A program made the translations under genes and the position numbers. The notes under the pieces are model-generated. The model did not search any database. It saw only the letters and a program-made list of their open reading frames with translations, and had not been told where the DNA came from. Shown here piece by piece: positions 28,001-34,061 of a stretch of 64,000 nucleotides of DNA (positions are counted from its first letter, which is position 1; every line of letters begins with the position of its first letter). The DNA comes from an uncultured Bacteroidales bacterium (GTDB lineage: Bacteria > Bacteroidota > Bacteroidia > Bacteroidales > P3), in contig CAMVMX010000003.1 of NCBI GenBank assembly GCA_947168665.1, positions 182,106 to 246,105 on the forward strand. The letters are read 5' to 3'.

Positions 28001-31000
28001 AAGTACGCCCCCTCGGCAGTCGAAGGCTTCGACATCAGCCGCGTATCCTACAACGAGCTGGACAACCTCATGCCCGACATGATTGGCTACGACAACCTCT
28101 GGCTGGGCAACTACAACCCCAACCAAGCCGATGTCCCCACTCTCTTCGTCCGCCGCGGCACCGTTGACACCCTCACCATTGAGGTCGCCAACAATCAGAA
28201 CGAGATGGACTCCAGCACAGCAGCCAGCCTCTGTGTGGCCATCGACTACAACCGTGACGGCATTTTCGACTTCGACGGCATCGAGAACATCACCAAAAGT
28301 CCTGCTCCCATTAACAACAAGGGTGTCAAAGTGCGCAGCCGCAAAGAGCAAAAGATTCCCCTCACCATCCCCGACGCCGCCCACTATGGCTACATGCGTA
28401 TGCTTGTCTGGGTCCACGGCGACTCCACCGTCTATCTCAACGGTCTCCACAATGCCTCCGCTCATGGCAACGGCCAGATGCAGCAATACCTCCTCTTCGT
28501 ATCCGAGGATGTCGAACTTGACTCTGTCGACGCGGCTCTCACCCGTGTGGTTTCGCCCCGCAACAACATCGTCACCCAGAACACCCATTACGTCAGCGTC
28601 ATGCTTGCCAATAAGGGTCGTACACCCATCACTAATGCCAACATAAGCTACAACTTCAACGACTATCTCCATCCCGAGCAGACCGGTGTCGTTCAATGGA
28701 GCGGCAGCCTCGCTCCCGGCATGAGCACCCTCGTCACCCTCGATTCCATCGACTTCTACGAAGGCACCACCGACCTCCTCTGCTCTGTCACCGTCGACGG
28801 CGACACCTTCCACACCTCCAACAACATCCTCCACTACCGCTACCATCGCTACTATGTCGTCCGTCCCCGCTACATCGACAGCTTCGACCAGGAAATCAAC
28901 CGCTGGTACTTCCCTGCCGGCTACAATGCCTACACCCGCAACTATTTCGAGCGCGGCATCCCGGCCAAGTCCAACATTGCTTCGGCCTACTCGCTGCCCA
29001 ACGCCATGGTCACCAGCTGCACCGAGGCCATCGTCACCGGCAAGCGTGGCAACCGCAGTGTCGCCTACTCGCCCATCATCGACCTCCGACTCATCAAAGC
29101 CGACACCATCGAATTCCTTCTGTCCAAGAACATGGCCGAAGGCTCCTTCCTCATCATCCAGTTCAGGAATTTTGAGAACAAATGGGTCACCCTCGACGAC
29201 ATCGGAGCCCGCTGGGGCGTGCCTCGTGAGCAGAACTCCAGCTGGTACGACACACCTGACGGCTGGACCGGCAACACCCAGCCCGGCGAATACGTCCGTG
29301 TCAGCATCCCCACCAAACCCCTCAGTGGTGACTTCCTGCAAGACCTCCAATTCCGCTTTGTCTTCACCACGCCCACTACCACCTCTGCCTCGGCCAGTTT
29401 CGGCGACGGCGTAGCCATCGACAACTTCAAACTGGGCCGCCAGCAGCGCGACATCGATGTCGGTGTCACCGCCATCACCTATCCTGTCTCGCCCCAGTTC
29501 GGCCAGACCATCTACCCGCGTGTCATCGTTCACAACTACGGCTACGACTCTATCAACGACTTCATCATCAGTTATATCCCTTACGGCTCCTACCTTGCCC
29601 ACGAAACCCACTGCTTCCAGGGCATCATGCCGGGTCAAGACCTTGAGTTCGAATTCCCCGACCCCTTCATCATCACCAACAACTACCCCGACACCTTCCA
29701 GTTCACTGCCTTCACCGATGTCCAGCTCGATGTCTACAAGGATAACGACACCACCACCCAGACTTTCGCCCTTGCCCCGTTGGCTCACGACCTCTATCTC
29801 TACGACCTCCTCTCGCCCATCACCCGTGCTGTGGCAGGCGACAGTCTCGACATCACCCTCCGACTCCGCAACTTCGGCCAGAACGAGATTGAAGACTGCG
29901 ATGTCTACTATGTCTACAACGACGGCGACACCGTCAAAGAGCACATCCACTTCCCCGACTATCTGGGCCGCAGGCTCGCTTCCAGCGAATTCTTCAACTA
30001 CACCTTCCGCCACCGCGAGCGAGCCACCATGGGTATCATGGACCTTGTCACCTGGTGTTCCTACGACCTTGATGTCTATCCCTACAATGACACCATCACG
30101 CAGCAGATTACCGGAATGTCCTCCACCGTGGACGTCCGTGCCAGTGCAGCCGTCATCGACACCCGTCAGCCGAATTTGACTCGTTTCGGAGTCGTGATTG
30201 ACAATGTCGGTGCCAGAGTGGTCAACAACTTCCGTGTCGATGGCTACATGGACCGTGACACCAATGTACACTTCACCGGCACCTTCTACCGCGATGGCGG
30301 TTTGCCCGCAGGCGCGCATGCTGTCTTCTACTTCGATTCTACTCGGGGAGATCGTTCCGCCCCCTATGAGTTCTTCACCGCCTGGGTCACCGTCCCTGAC
30401 GATGTCAACCCCAACAACGACACTGCTTCGAACATCGCTCCCCTTGGAACAGATATCGCGTTGCTCAAAATCCAGGTCGAGGAAAACCGCACCGATTCCT
30501 GCCGAGTCCGCGCCGTTGTCTACAACACCTCAGCCTTCCCTTACAACAACTATCTCACACCTTCGGCCAATATCAACGATGTCTCAATAAGGGGCAAGCA
30601 GTTAGTGCAGTACGAATGGCAGCTCGACCCCGGCTACACCAGGCACATCGATTTTGTCGACAGCCGCGGCAACTACATTAAAATCCCGAAATCACGCACT
30701 CGCGAATACATAGGCATGGGATCGTTGAGGCAGCCCAACGTCGACCTCAATCCGGCCAATGATGAAACCACCATCATCGAGGTTGTCAACTACTTCGAAA
30801 GTGTGCCACTGGCCGAAGACGATGGCGGATTCATCCTCGAGCAGAACTATCCCAACCCCTTCGACGGTTCAACCCGTATTGAGTTCACCCTGCCATACGG
30901 CGGTCAGGCACGCTTCTTCGTCAACGACCTGGTGGGACGCACCGTATACGAAACCACCGAAGTCTACCAGCCGGGCCGCAACACCATCACCTTCAAGAAG

Positions 31001-31081
31001 GACAAGCTGGCCTCAGGAGTCTACTACTATGGTATCGAGTACAACGGCCAGCGCCGCATGCACAAGATGATTGTCAAGTAG
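19088..31081 (+). CDS. Giant T9SS-exported surface protein (3997 residues)
   Basis: The protein starts with a signal peptide (KKRFFLIGLIFALSTVVSQA, cleavage after residue 22 or so) and ends with a T9SS type A sorting domain (about 3914-3997: NYPNPFDGSTRIEFTLP, VNDLVGRTVY, ASGVYYYGI, HKMIVK). The first ~230 residues resemble a jelly-roll adhesion module (DFETGTPQSY ... GWYLDDIKVY). Two right-handed beta-helix regions lie near 651-1081 and 2027-2471 (many IDNTHSDNINIRENVI-type rungs). Between and after them are repeated Ig-like CARDB-type strands (ISALEYPS..., VDNIQIAEGC...), and a GEVED-like segment is near 3041-3118 (VAIDYNRDGIFDFDG). No catalytic motif is seen, so an adhesin or structural surface filament is the best guess. 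From about 21 kb on, third codon positions are strongly C-rich, which creates long antisense open frames that are not genes. Confidence 0.8.
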   Translation: MKKRFFLIGLIFALSTVVSQAQIIQMYNQDFETGTPQSYVTSGNASVQSTYVSGGSKAMKLHHIQGQSEWIELDTIDFSGNASLHYYALEFMHIAYITPGMVHWSRRGDVATVQVKRPDQASWTTLSSTQYNMNEQGSPEFPINGCFHKRTYTDWRTSNTISNSLWKKERFDLEMFLTSPAQTDKKLQIRFRLCERDSATSLTEGWYLDDIKVYASSQAMITPTIQMIAFPDFRVYPSSRGAKVRTKILTSVAQGINSDSIYIEYKVGSSDSILRTYLNPTSVANEYEGRIPFYGFDTVMRYHLVVKDATTNNNTAYYPKNASQWDSYRCVRGKTFSAQPQGNTTNNNLIPFPTYGDNKSEMIYDSLTMAQLGYGPGYIKSFRFWINTNTTNATRRRLQIKMANMPYSRTVTQVLEGQSFLTTPMQIVYDSAFLIEQCAPNSYKTITLQDTFFYAGSDLVVQLITENGSNLTPTSVKHVSTPSTKMTLYVDGYDASLNQDPFTSSDFVYGLPVPTRPWLQFYETKHLPLINDCGISALEYPSFDQPCNQGTDSVVVWLKNYGVNVMNGVRIWYRIDNQPPVYYDWTGTLNSGDSVRVHLNDNQIFTVGYHTMKAWVDDSITVNSVRIRDHEPYNDTSFAPFAACDGPYHGVRTIGNGINDHFSSLDNCLYVLSRCGIDGPLTIKLPAGNYGVTKFPYIPGTSATNRITFEPSTPTGVVTFRRPRQGVEGANAPYLVDLTESSGIHFRKINFANGRFGDNRCDVLALLGSGSTHCSFDECMFLDTNTVNNSAASLLMAEESDSVTVANCVFYGGTVGANMRGIAPDNRASGNILHFCEFKNQSNTAISVVNQDGVIIDSNMVYDVRTNASYTVLGQHIYDGSRITRNKVYSTKGSSCIGVSDMHGTPNNYSIVANNMAVSVFDNTTNMLTTPLNIIRGSYLKVVFNSVRLSAPDFVNVAAATLGGDTISNIYFQNNVITSFDTTNYAFNYMPGDNGSTMHIDHNCYYSKSGVLNKLTGNSYFNLNGWRNAVPIDHGSVSGDPVFTNGSIVDLRSFSELLRNVGTPVPEVTVDMFGSARNATAPSMGAYEVSVLAIDFSPVEFVTPLPDYCGAPASIPVEVAIRNTGNGTYTYSSSTPITIYYSIDNGPVQSFTVNRNCGPLDTIHFRSTRTMNLPFGPNNSDQTYTIRWWVKCSLDPDDMNDTAYYTVLSRYAAPAPTAINMNVPYFSTATITPTGGINTWPVSYYTSGNGRQARSGISWYRSLDDSTSFHYGPSYTTDRLYDDTTFYISQKRNLPLVKITEVQVSRAPTAVGVTNPLPSYVHNQTNFALELTNVGDYPANLEGDSIIIVQSNAAAKIWELPAVTIQPGANLILQYKTLNTAYDTSRTIHAPSTAIATPPYNANFAVIYRDGNGVADAVPFNSVITAPSQQAITWGNQQVPAAVWQGSAINLAQGASQATPPVNTPTAGARRIAWPTNSPSGSPTASATLWQVATDANPMHLGETESNLIRYVDNGCDGLRAEVNLHIINRPSVDLMVDNIQIAEGCGLSTNEPIAVDLHNYGLQASSPFVVNYSLDGGVTRACSDTLNSLAAGANITHTFSSTLNMHMPTDSVFHVLVWIDSDQSDSYSLNDTVRRDALSRFTPDSAIVISPVTTDYNTRLILTAYGLGSRTGAIWYDADGNVVDTNNGSYLTPIIYHLDTFFVQPIGLVDVPSAHVGTLASSSNNNFPSPYNPKTRYVKEQYLYTADRIQAAGHGAGDISSLSFYLESLGNNVSSFNYTNFTIRMGTTNLSIFPNQNFVGGLTQVYSATNLSFDESKIGWVHHRLDSVFHWDGTSNIVIEITRALDQPGISGGASTRFTAQPNTVITKQNNNTDQSTQTSGSKGANLPDITFGFLEPEGCLGPMSLIHIDVTNVPDTDATIVWPSSLDTMALSSCDSISLNVKIDNHGNSAINNYTLRYSVDNGPWGQTTGSANNLPLGYQREVYLMSTHLNPGRHTITAVIHIDGDTITSNDTIRRTINVRFCAGNYIVGNCSGSIYPTISAAVDTLVNAGVDGPVVFELCNQTFQEQVNINAPISGISAENSVVFRTMPGSPAQAMVFHTPTNASNHVILLDNANHITFKDIYFYANYNTGSGNNIFANVLKINNSESVRFVNCTMRSKKTSASSTNANLVLLGDNNHFVSIDSCVLDSGYFAIRSIDNTHSDNINIRENVITDFWFQGINIRNTDTLTIYHDSIRAASPTTNKALTGITVSDGQRISIQRNGIYLIDARNGGKRGIVVNNCKGSNIDRVAIYNNMISLGGTGINGQASSGIWVDSLCRHVNVYFNSASLFAGNNQPTTRVFSCQNSSSVHVLNNIFQNRSKGYAYYVAIDTCVTNSNFNVYNTNAEPNPNTGRRFFAYWGGTDCANIDSLRLVNNRETNSKEEFPYFFSDDCLYLTLAQFAGDAQYNPDVTTDIFGKIRPQIPAPTIGAYEFHRLTHSITIAEVMEPVMPEITTGANPQVYNIETDSIMVRVRIYNNGDAPELNCSWYAYLADIYPQPRSETRHIVRLPLRTLYEDSVKVPSPLGIIDTQKIVVVLQTGPGVVDNNPADNIDTALVFIYPAYDLQLVSIALDSTVNPLHCRMYQVPLRYTIRNVGKKDFPSDFQFTLGYDYYAQQTGSQTLPNFPNIPGSNSSDVRTFGAPLPVGITTEIVNTASPLIQPNLYPTGYIGDVTIKLRGFVHHENDQKPATDTTNYINITSNHTPEMPIPHDTMVDYGTYANFWVTQPARRTIRWHRDTVSGTFFYNGNNNYDRSTHWSSTPQYFHDSIYYLSCLSTRNCTSYYSQISVGINPPLNYDVSISEVRSPRASGRVYLEKDTVTLRVANYGSQPISNIPIAFKFMNANGRVTYLEVHDTVRATIPGRVGDNVQYYDFSFDTALLQINQPLTGVNYTLNAWVYHPDDQQRGNDTLRYLHNFRSLPETVYDSVNKYAPSAVEGFDISRVSYNELDNLMPDMIGYDNLWLGNYNPNQADVPTLFVRRGTVDTLTIEVANNQNEMDSSTAASLCVAIDYNRDGIFDFDGIENITKSPAPINNKGVKVRSRKEQKIPLTIPDAAHYGYMRMLVWVHGDSTVYLNGLHNASAHGNGQMQQYLLFVSEDVELDSVDAALTRVVSPRNNIVTQNTHYVSVMLANKGRTPITNANISYNFNDYLHPEQTGVVQWSGSLAPGMSTLVTLDSIDFYEGTTDLLCSVTVDGDTFHTSNNILHYRYHRYYVVRPRYIDSFDQEINRWYFPAGYNAYTRNYFERGIPAKSNIASAYSLPNAMVTSCTEAIVTGKRGNRSVAYSPIIDLRLIKADTIEFLLSKNMAEGSFLIIQFRNFENKWVTLDDIGARWGVPREQNSSWYDTPDGWTGNTQPGEYVRVSIPTKPLSGDFLQDLQFRFVFTTPTTTSASASFGDGVAIDNFKLGRQQRDIDVGVTAITYPVSPQFGQTIYPRVIVHNYGYDSINDFIISYIPYGSYLAHETHCFQGIMPGQDLEFEFPDPFIITNNYPDTFQFTAFTDVQLDVYKDNDTTTQTFALAPLAHDLYLYDLLSPITRAVAGDSLDITLRLRNFGQNEIEDCDVYYVYNDGDTVKEHIHFPDYLGRRLASSEFFNYTFRHRERATMGIMDLVTWCSYDLDVYPYNDTITQQITGMSSTVDVRASAAVIDTRQPNLTRFGVVIDNVGARVVNNFRVDGYMDRDTNVHFTGTFYRDGGLPAGAHAVFYFDSTRGDRSAPYEFFTAWVTVPDDVNPNNDTASNIAPLGTDIALLKIQVEENRTDSCRVRAVVYNTSAFPYNNYLTPSANINDVSIRGKQLVQYEWQLDPGYTRHIDFVDSRGNYIKIPKSRTREYIGMGSLRQPNVDLNPANDETTIIEVVNYFESVPLAEDDGGFILEQNYPNPFDGSTRIEFTLPYGGQARFFVNDLVGRTVYETTEVYQPGRNTITFKKDKLASGVYYYGIEYNGQRRMHKMIVK

Positions 31082-32402
31082 CGTGCTCCACCGTTTCATA
31101 CAGCACGTCACCCAGCAGCACCTCTTCCCCACGGGCAAGCAGGTGCTGCTGGCCGTTAGCGGCGGGGTCGACTCCGTGGTTCTGGCACACCTCATGCGTT
31201 CCGCCGGCTACCCCTTTGCCGTAGCCCACTGCAACTTCCACCTCCGTCCGGTCGATTGCGACCGTGACGAAGCCTTCGTCCGCCAACTTGCCGATGGCTA
31301 TGGGGTCCCCATCCATGTGGCGCAGTTCGACACCCACGCCCATGCCGCCAGCCACCGCCAAGGCACCGAAGAGGCCGCCCGGCAACTGCGCTACGACTGG
31401 TTCGCCCAACTCTGCGCCCTCCACGGCTACCCCGCAATCCTCACCGCCCACCACCGCGACGACTCGGCCGAGACCTTTTTCCTCAACCTGCTGCGCGGCA
31501 CCGGCCTCTCAGGCCTCCACGGCATCCTGCCTGTCCAGGGCTCCGTTGTGCGGCCACTGCTTCCTTTCAGCCGGGCCGAGATTGAGGACTATGCTCTGCG
31601 GCAGGGGCTCACCCATGTCGAAGACTCCACCAACGCATCCCTCCTCTACCGGCGCAACCAGGTGCGCCATCGTCTCATCCCCCTCCTGCGCCAGCTCCAG
31701 CCCACCGCCGACACGGCCCTGGCCACCACCATCGCCAATCTGCAACACGTCGAGCAACTCTACACGGCCCTCCTCTCCCCCCTCCGGCGCCAGCTGGTAG
31801 ACCCACAGCCCGACGGCACCATCTGCGTCAGCCTTCGTTTTGACACCCTTGCAGCCCTGCAGCCCGACCCGCGCGGTGCCCTGCGCAGCCAGCTCCTCTT
31901 CGAGCTGCTGCGCCCCTACGGGTTCAACGCAGCCGATGTGGCCGACATACTCCAGTGCCGCACGCCTGGGCGCCGCTTCCTGTCCGCCACCCATCAGGCC
32001 CTCCTCGACCGCGGCCAGCTCCTCGTCCAGCCGCTCAGTTCCGAGCCCCACGACACCGAGCCCTCCCTCAGTGTGGAAACCCTGCAGGCCTCGGCTGCGC
32101 AGATCGACTTCCGCCACCTTCCCCCCAACCAGGCCCTCTTCGATGCCGCCACACTCCGTCAGCCCCTCGCGCTGCGCCATTGGAAAACGGGCGACCGCTT
32201 CCAGCCCCTCGGGCTGGCCCAGGGGTCGCAGCTTGTCAGCGACTTCTTTTCCGACCACAAGTACAGCCTCCTCGACAAGCGGCGGCAACTGCTTCTGGTC
32301 GATGCCGACGACCGCATACTCTGGATTGTGGGCCGGCGCACGGCCCACCCATTCCGCGTCACCCCCGCCAGCGCCGACCTTCTGCTGGTCACCGTCGGCT
32401 GA
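31071..32402 (+). CDS. tilS: tRNA(Ile)-lysidine synthase
   Basis: This 443-residue enzyme attaches lysine to C34 of tRNA-Ile(CAU) so that it reads AUA. The PP-loop ATP motif is SGGVDS (residues 30-35), followed by the AHCNFHLRPVDCDRDEAFV and TAHHRDDSAETFFLNLLRGTG motifs and the EDSTNASLLYRRNQVRH stretch; the C-terminal domain follows (WKTGDRFQPLGLAQGSQLVSDFFSDHK, LWIVGRR). Length is normal for Bacteroidota. The start is probably TTG at 31071, overlapping the end of the giant secreted protein by 11 bases; GTG at 31083 is the alternative. A GC-rich hairpin follows the stop. Confidence 0.93.
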   Translation: MSSSVLHRFIQHVTQQHLFPTGKQVLLAVSGGVDSVVLAHLMRSAGYPFAVAHCNFHLRPVDCDRDEAFVRQLADGYGVPIHVAQFDTHAHAASHRQGTEEAARQLRYDWFAQLCALHGYPAILTAHHRDDSAETFFLNLLRGTGLSGLHGILPVQGSVVRPLLPFSRAEIEDYALRQGLTHVEDSTNASLLYRRNQVRHRLIPLLRQLQPTADTALATTIANLQHVEQLYTALLSPLRRQLVDPQPDGTICVSLRFDTLAALQPDPRGALRSQLLFELLRPYGFNAADVADILQCRTPGRRFLSATHQALLDRGQLLVQPLSSEPHDTEPSLSVETLQASAAQIDFRHLPPNQALFDAATLRQPLALRHWKTGDRFQPLGLAQGSQLVSDFFSDHKYSLLDKRRQLLLVDADDRILWIVGRRTAHPFRVTPASADLLLVTVG

Positions 32403-32411
32403 CGCCACACT

Positions 32412-32438
32412 GCCCGCCCCGCCGAAGGCGGGGCGGGC
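32412..32438 (+). terminator. Hairpin after tilS
   Basis: A perfect 12-bp stem GCCCGCCCCGCC / GGCGGGGCGGGC with a GAA loop, 10 bases after the tilS stop. No T-run follows, so it may be a stability element rather than a classical terminator. Confidence 0.55.
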
Positions 32439-32657
32439 CTCCCAGACGTAAAGAACTGCCTTCGCTTTGCCTCCGCTTTGCCTCCGCTCGTCCGGCGCTC
32501 CTTCTCTTGCACATCAATCCCATTTCGTCCTCTGCTGTCAGTAAAATAGCAGCCCGGCGATTGTCGTTTTGCCCACTATTGATTGGGTCTGCCGCTTGCC
32601 GGCGGCAGTGGATGGCCCGGCAGGGGCATAAGCGCCGTGCGGCTGGGTGATTTTCAG

Positions 32658-32723
32658 CACACGTACTGCACACGAGCTGCACACGAGCTGCACACGAGCA
32701 GCATACGAGTTACACACGAGCTG
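32658..32723 (+). repeat. Six tandem 11-bp repeats
   Basis: Six consecutive 11-base units of consensus CACACGAGCTG (three exact, three with one to four changes), with a degenerate seventh after. No spacers, so not CRISPR; 11 bp is about one DNA helical turn, so each unit faces the same side of the helix. Confidence 0.85.
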
Positions 32724-32793
32724 CTTACGGGTGGTGGAGCGGCGGCTGGTGTGGTTTCGGCATCTGAATTGTTGCTATTTTAAAAAAATGTGT

Positions 32794-32801
32794 TATCTTT
32801 G
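32794..32801 (+). promoter_or_regulatory. -7 promoter element of the lipoprotein gene
   Basis: TATCTTTG with a TTG 22 bases upstream (32772). The ATG at 32854 lies 52 bases downstream. Confidence 0.65.
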
Positions 32802-32853
32802 CATTTGTGTTCTTGCAAGAAGATTAAAGTTATTAATTTATATTTATCACATT

Positions 32854-33633
32854 ATGAAGAAGATAATTACCTGTTTGGCGGTTCTGGCCACGGTGTCGAT
32901 GTTGATGGTGTCGTGCCACAGCCGCATGTACAAATTTGAAGTAGAGGCTGTGGGCGACCAGGGCACAACCGCCGTCGCCTGGGCCAAGGACGAGGTGCTG
33001 GCCACCTGGGACGATTCGTTGAGGTTTGTCTATGTCCCCGTGACGGGTGTTGCCCCGGACAGTACGTATGCCACAACGCAGTTGACGAAGGGTGCGAAGA
33101 CCTACGGAGTGCGCCGCTTTGTCTATCCCGGCGCGCTTTGTGTCGATACGGCTTGCGTGTGTCTGCCCTCGGTCCAGGAGGGTACGGGTTTCCCCAAAAC
33201 GATGCCTCTCTATGGCGAGACTCAGGATGGCAAGGGCGATGTGCTGATGAAGTCGATGTGCGGAGTCGTGCGTCTGCATCTCACCACTGCCGAGAAGCTG
33301 GTGTCGGTGAAGGTGTCCACCGCCGATTCGGCCAAGTATATGGCCGGTGTGTTCAAGGTGGATAATTACCCTTACCCGGTGTTGCAGCCGCAGAGTAAAG
33401 TGTTCCAGAGTATTGAATGCGACAAGCTGAAAGGCATGGATTTTGCCCAGGGTGCTGACCTGTACCTGTATGTGGCACCGGCATGTTACAACACTTTCAC
33501 CGTGACGCTGACTGCGGAAGATGGCCGTGTTTGTGTGAAAAACCTGAAAGAAGACAAGTATGTGGTGGTGGACCGCAATGTGGTCTGCACAATCAATCTT
33601 GGTCAGAATGAGGGCGATTTGGTGTTTGAGTAA
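32854..33633 (+). CDS. Fimbrillin-like lipoprotein
   Basis: The frame extends upstream to 32647, but the ATG at 32854 gives a clean lipoprotein signal (MKKIITCLAVLATVSM, lipobox MVSC, Cys21) and lies below a good promoter, so I use it (259 residues). The mature part is beta-rich. The segment LMKSMCGVVRLHLTTAEKLVSVKVS, followed by a GVFKVD strand, resembles the 'central strand' region of Bacteroidales fimbrillin / Mfa-like proteins, and ADLYLYVAPACYN fits the same fold. It is shorter than typical fimbrial subunits, lacks other fimbrial genes nearby, and could equally be an uncharacterised surface lipoprotein. Confidence 0.55.
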   Translation: MKKIITCLAVLATVSMLMVSCHSRMYKFEVEAVGDQGTTAVAWAKDEVLATWDDSLRFVYVPVTGVAPDSTYATTQLTKGAKTYGVRRFVYPGALCVDTACVCLPSVQEGTGFPKTMPLYGETQDGKGDVLMKSMCGVVRLHLTTAEKLVSVKVSTADSAKYMAGVFKVDNYPYPVLQPQSKVFQSIECDKLKGMDFAQGADLYLYVAPACYNTFTVTLTAEDGRVCVKNLKEDKYVVVDRNVVCTINLGQNEGDLVFE

Positions 33634-33663
33634 AAATATTTTTGTCATATCGAATTTTATTCG

Positions 33664-33671
33664 TATCTTTG
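33664..33671 (+). promoter_or_regulatory. -7 promoter element of tRNA-Gln
   Basis: TATCTTTG with a TTG at 33642, 22 bases upstream. The mature tRNA starts 77 bases downstream. Confidence 0.65.
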
Positions 33672-33748
33672 CATCCTCAAATCAAGGGGACAAGTTGTTG
33701 TGATTAGATTGTAAAAATCTTGAAACCAAAGGTTTGAGGAGCAAAGGA

Positions 33749-33819
33749 TGTCCAATGGTGTAATGGCAGCACTCCAGATTTTGGTTCTGTCAGTCCAGGT
33801 TCGAGTCCTGGTTGGACAA
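33749..33819 (+). tRNA. tRNA-Gln (anticodon TTG)
   Basis: The acceptor arms TGTCCAA and TTGGACA pair perfectly, with discriminator A. The T-arm is TCCAGG-TTCGAGT-CCTGG-like and the anticodon loop TTTTGGT gives anticodon TTG (glutamine, CAA and, by wobble, CAG). CCA is not encoded. Confidence 0.93.
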
Positions 33820-33826
33820 CAGAAAG

Positions 33827-33864
33827 CCCCGTACAGGAGAACCGAGTACGGGACTTTTCTTTTT
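33827..33864 (+). terminator. Terminator of tRNA-Gln
   Basis: Stem CCCGTAC / GTACGGG followed by acttttcttttt, an intrinsic terminator just after the tRNA. Confidence 0.75.
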
Positions 33865-33995
33865 AGGCATGGCTGCGGAGCAGACGCCGCCGGAGGGGGC
33901 AGCTGGGAATGAGGGTGTGGAAGTGAGCGGTTTGGTCCCGGTGGGGGAGGGGAGTGTTAAAGCGGGTGGAATGCCGGAAATTGAGTTTTTTTTTG

Positions 33996-34003
33996 TATAT
34001 TTG
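33996..34003 (+). promoter_or_regulatory. -7 promoter element of lysS
   Basis: TATATTTG, 58 bases before the lysS start codon; no TTG at an ideal -33 distance. Confidence 0.55.
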
Positions 34004-34061
34004 TAATCTGCATGGAAGTATGTAGAATGGTATAATTGACTTAAAAATAATTAATTGCACT

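Larger units (their letters stand above)
32403..32853. other. Intergenic region between tilS and the lipoprotein gene
   Basis: About 450 bases holding the tilS hairpin, an 11-bp tandem repeat (32658-32723) and the promoter at 32794. No open frame here shows a recognisable product. Confidence 0.5.

Noticed and set aside
27968..30319. A 783-codon open frame antisense to the giant protein gene.
   Set aside because: It results from the C-rich third-position bias of the real gene; the product is low-complexity Val/Gly/Asp-rich with no signal or domain, and similar antisense frames occur throughout the gene.
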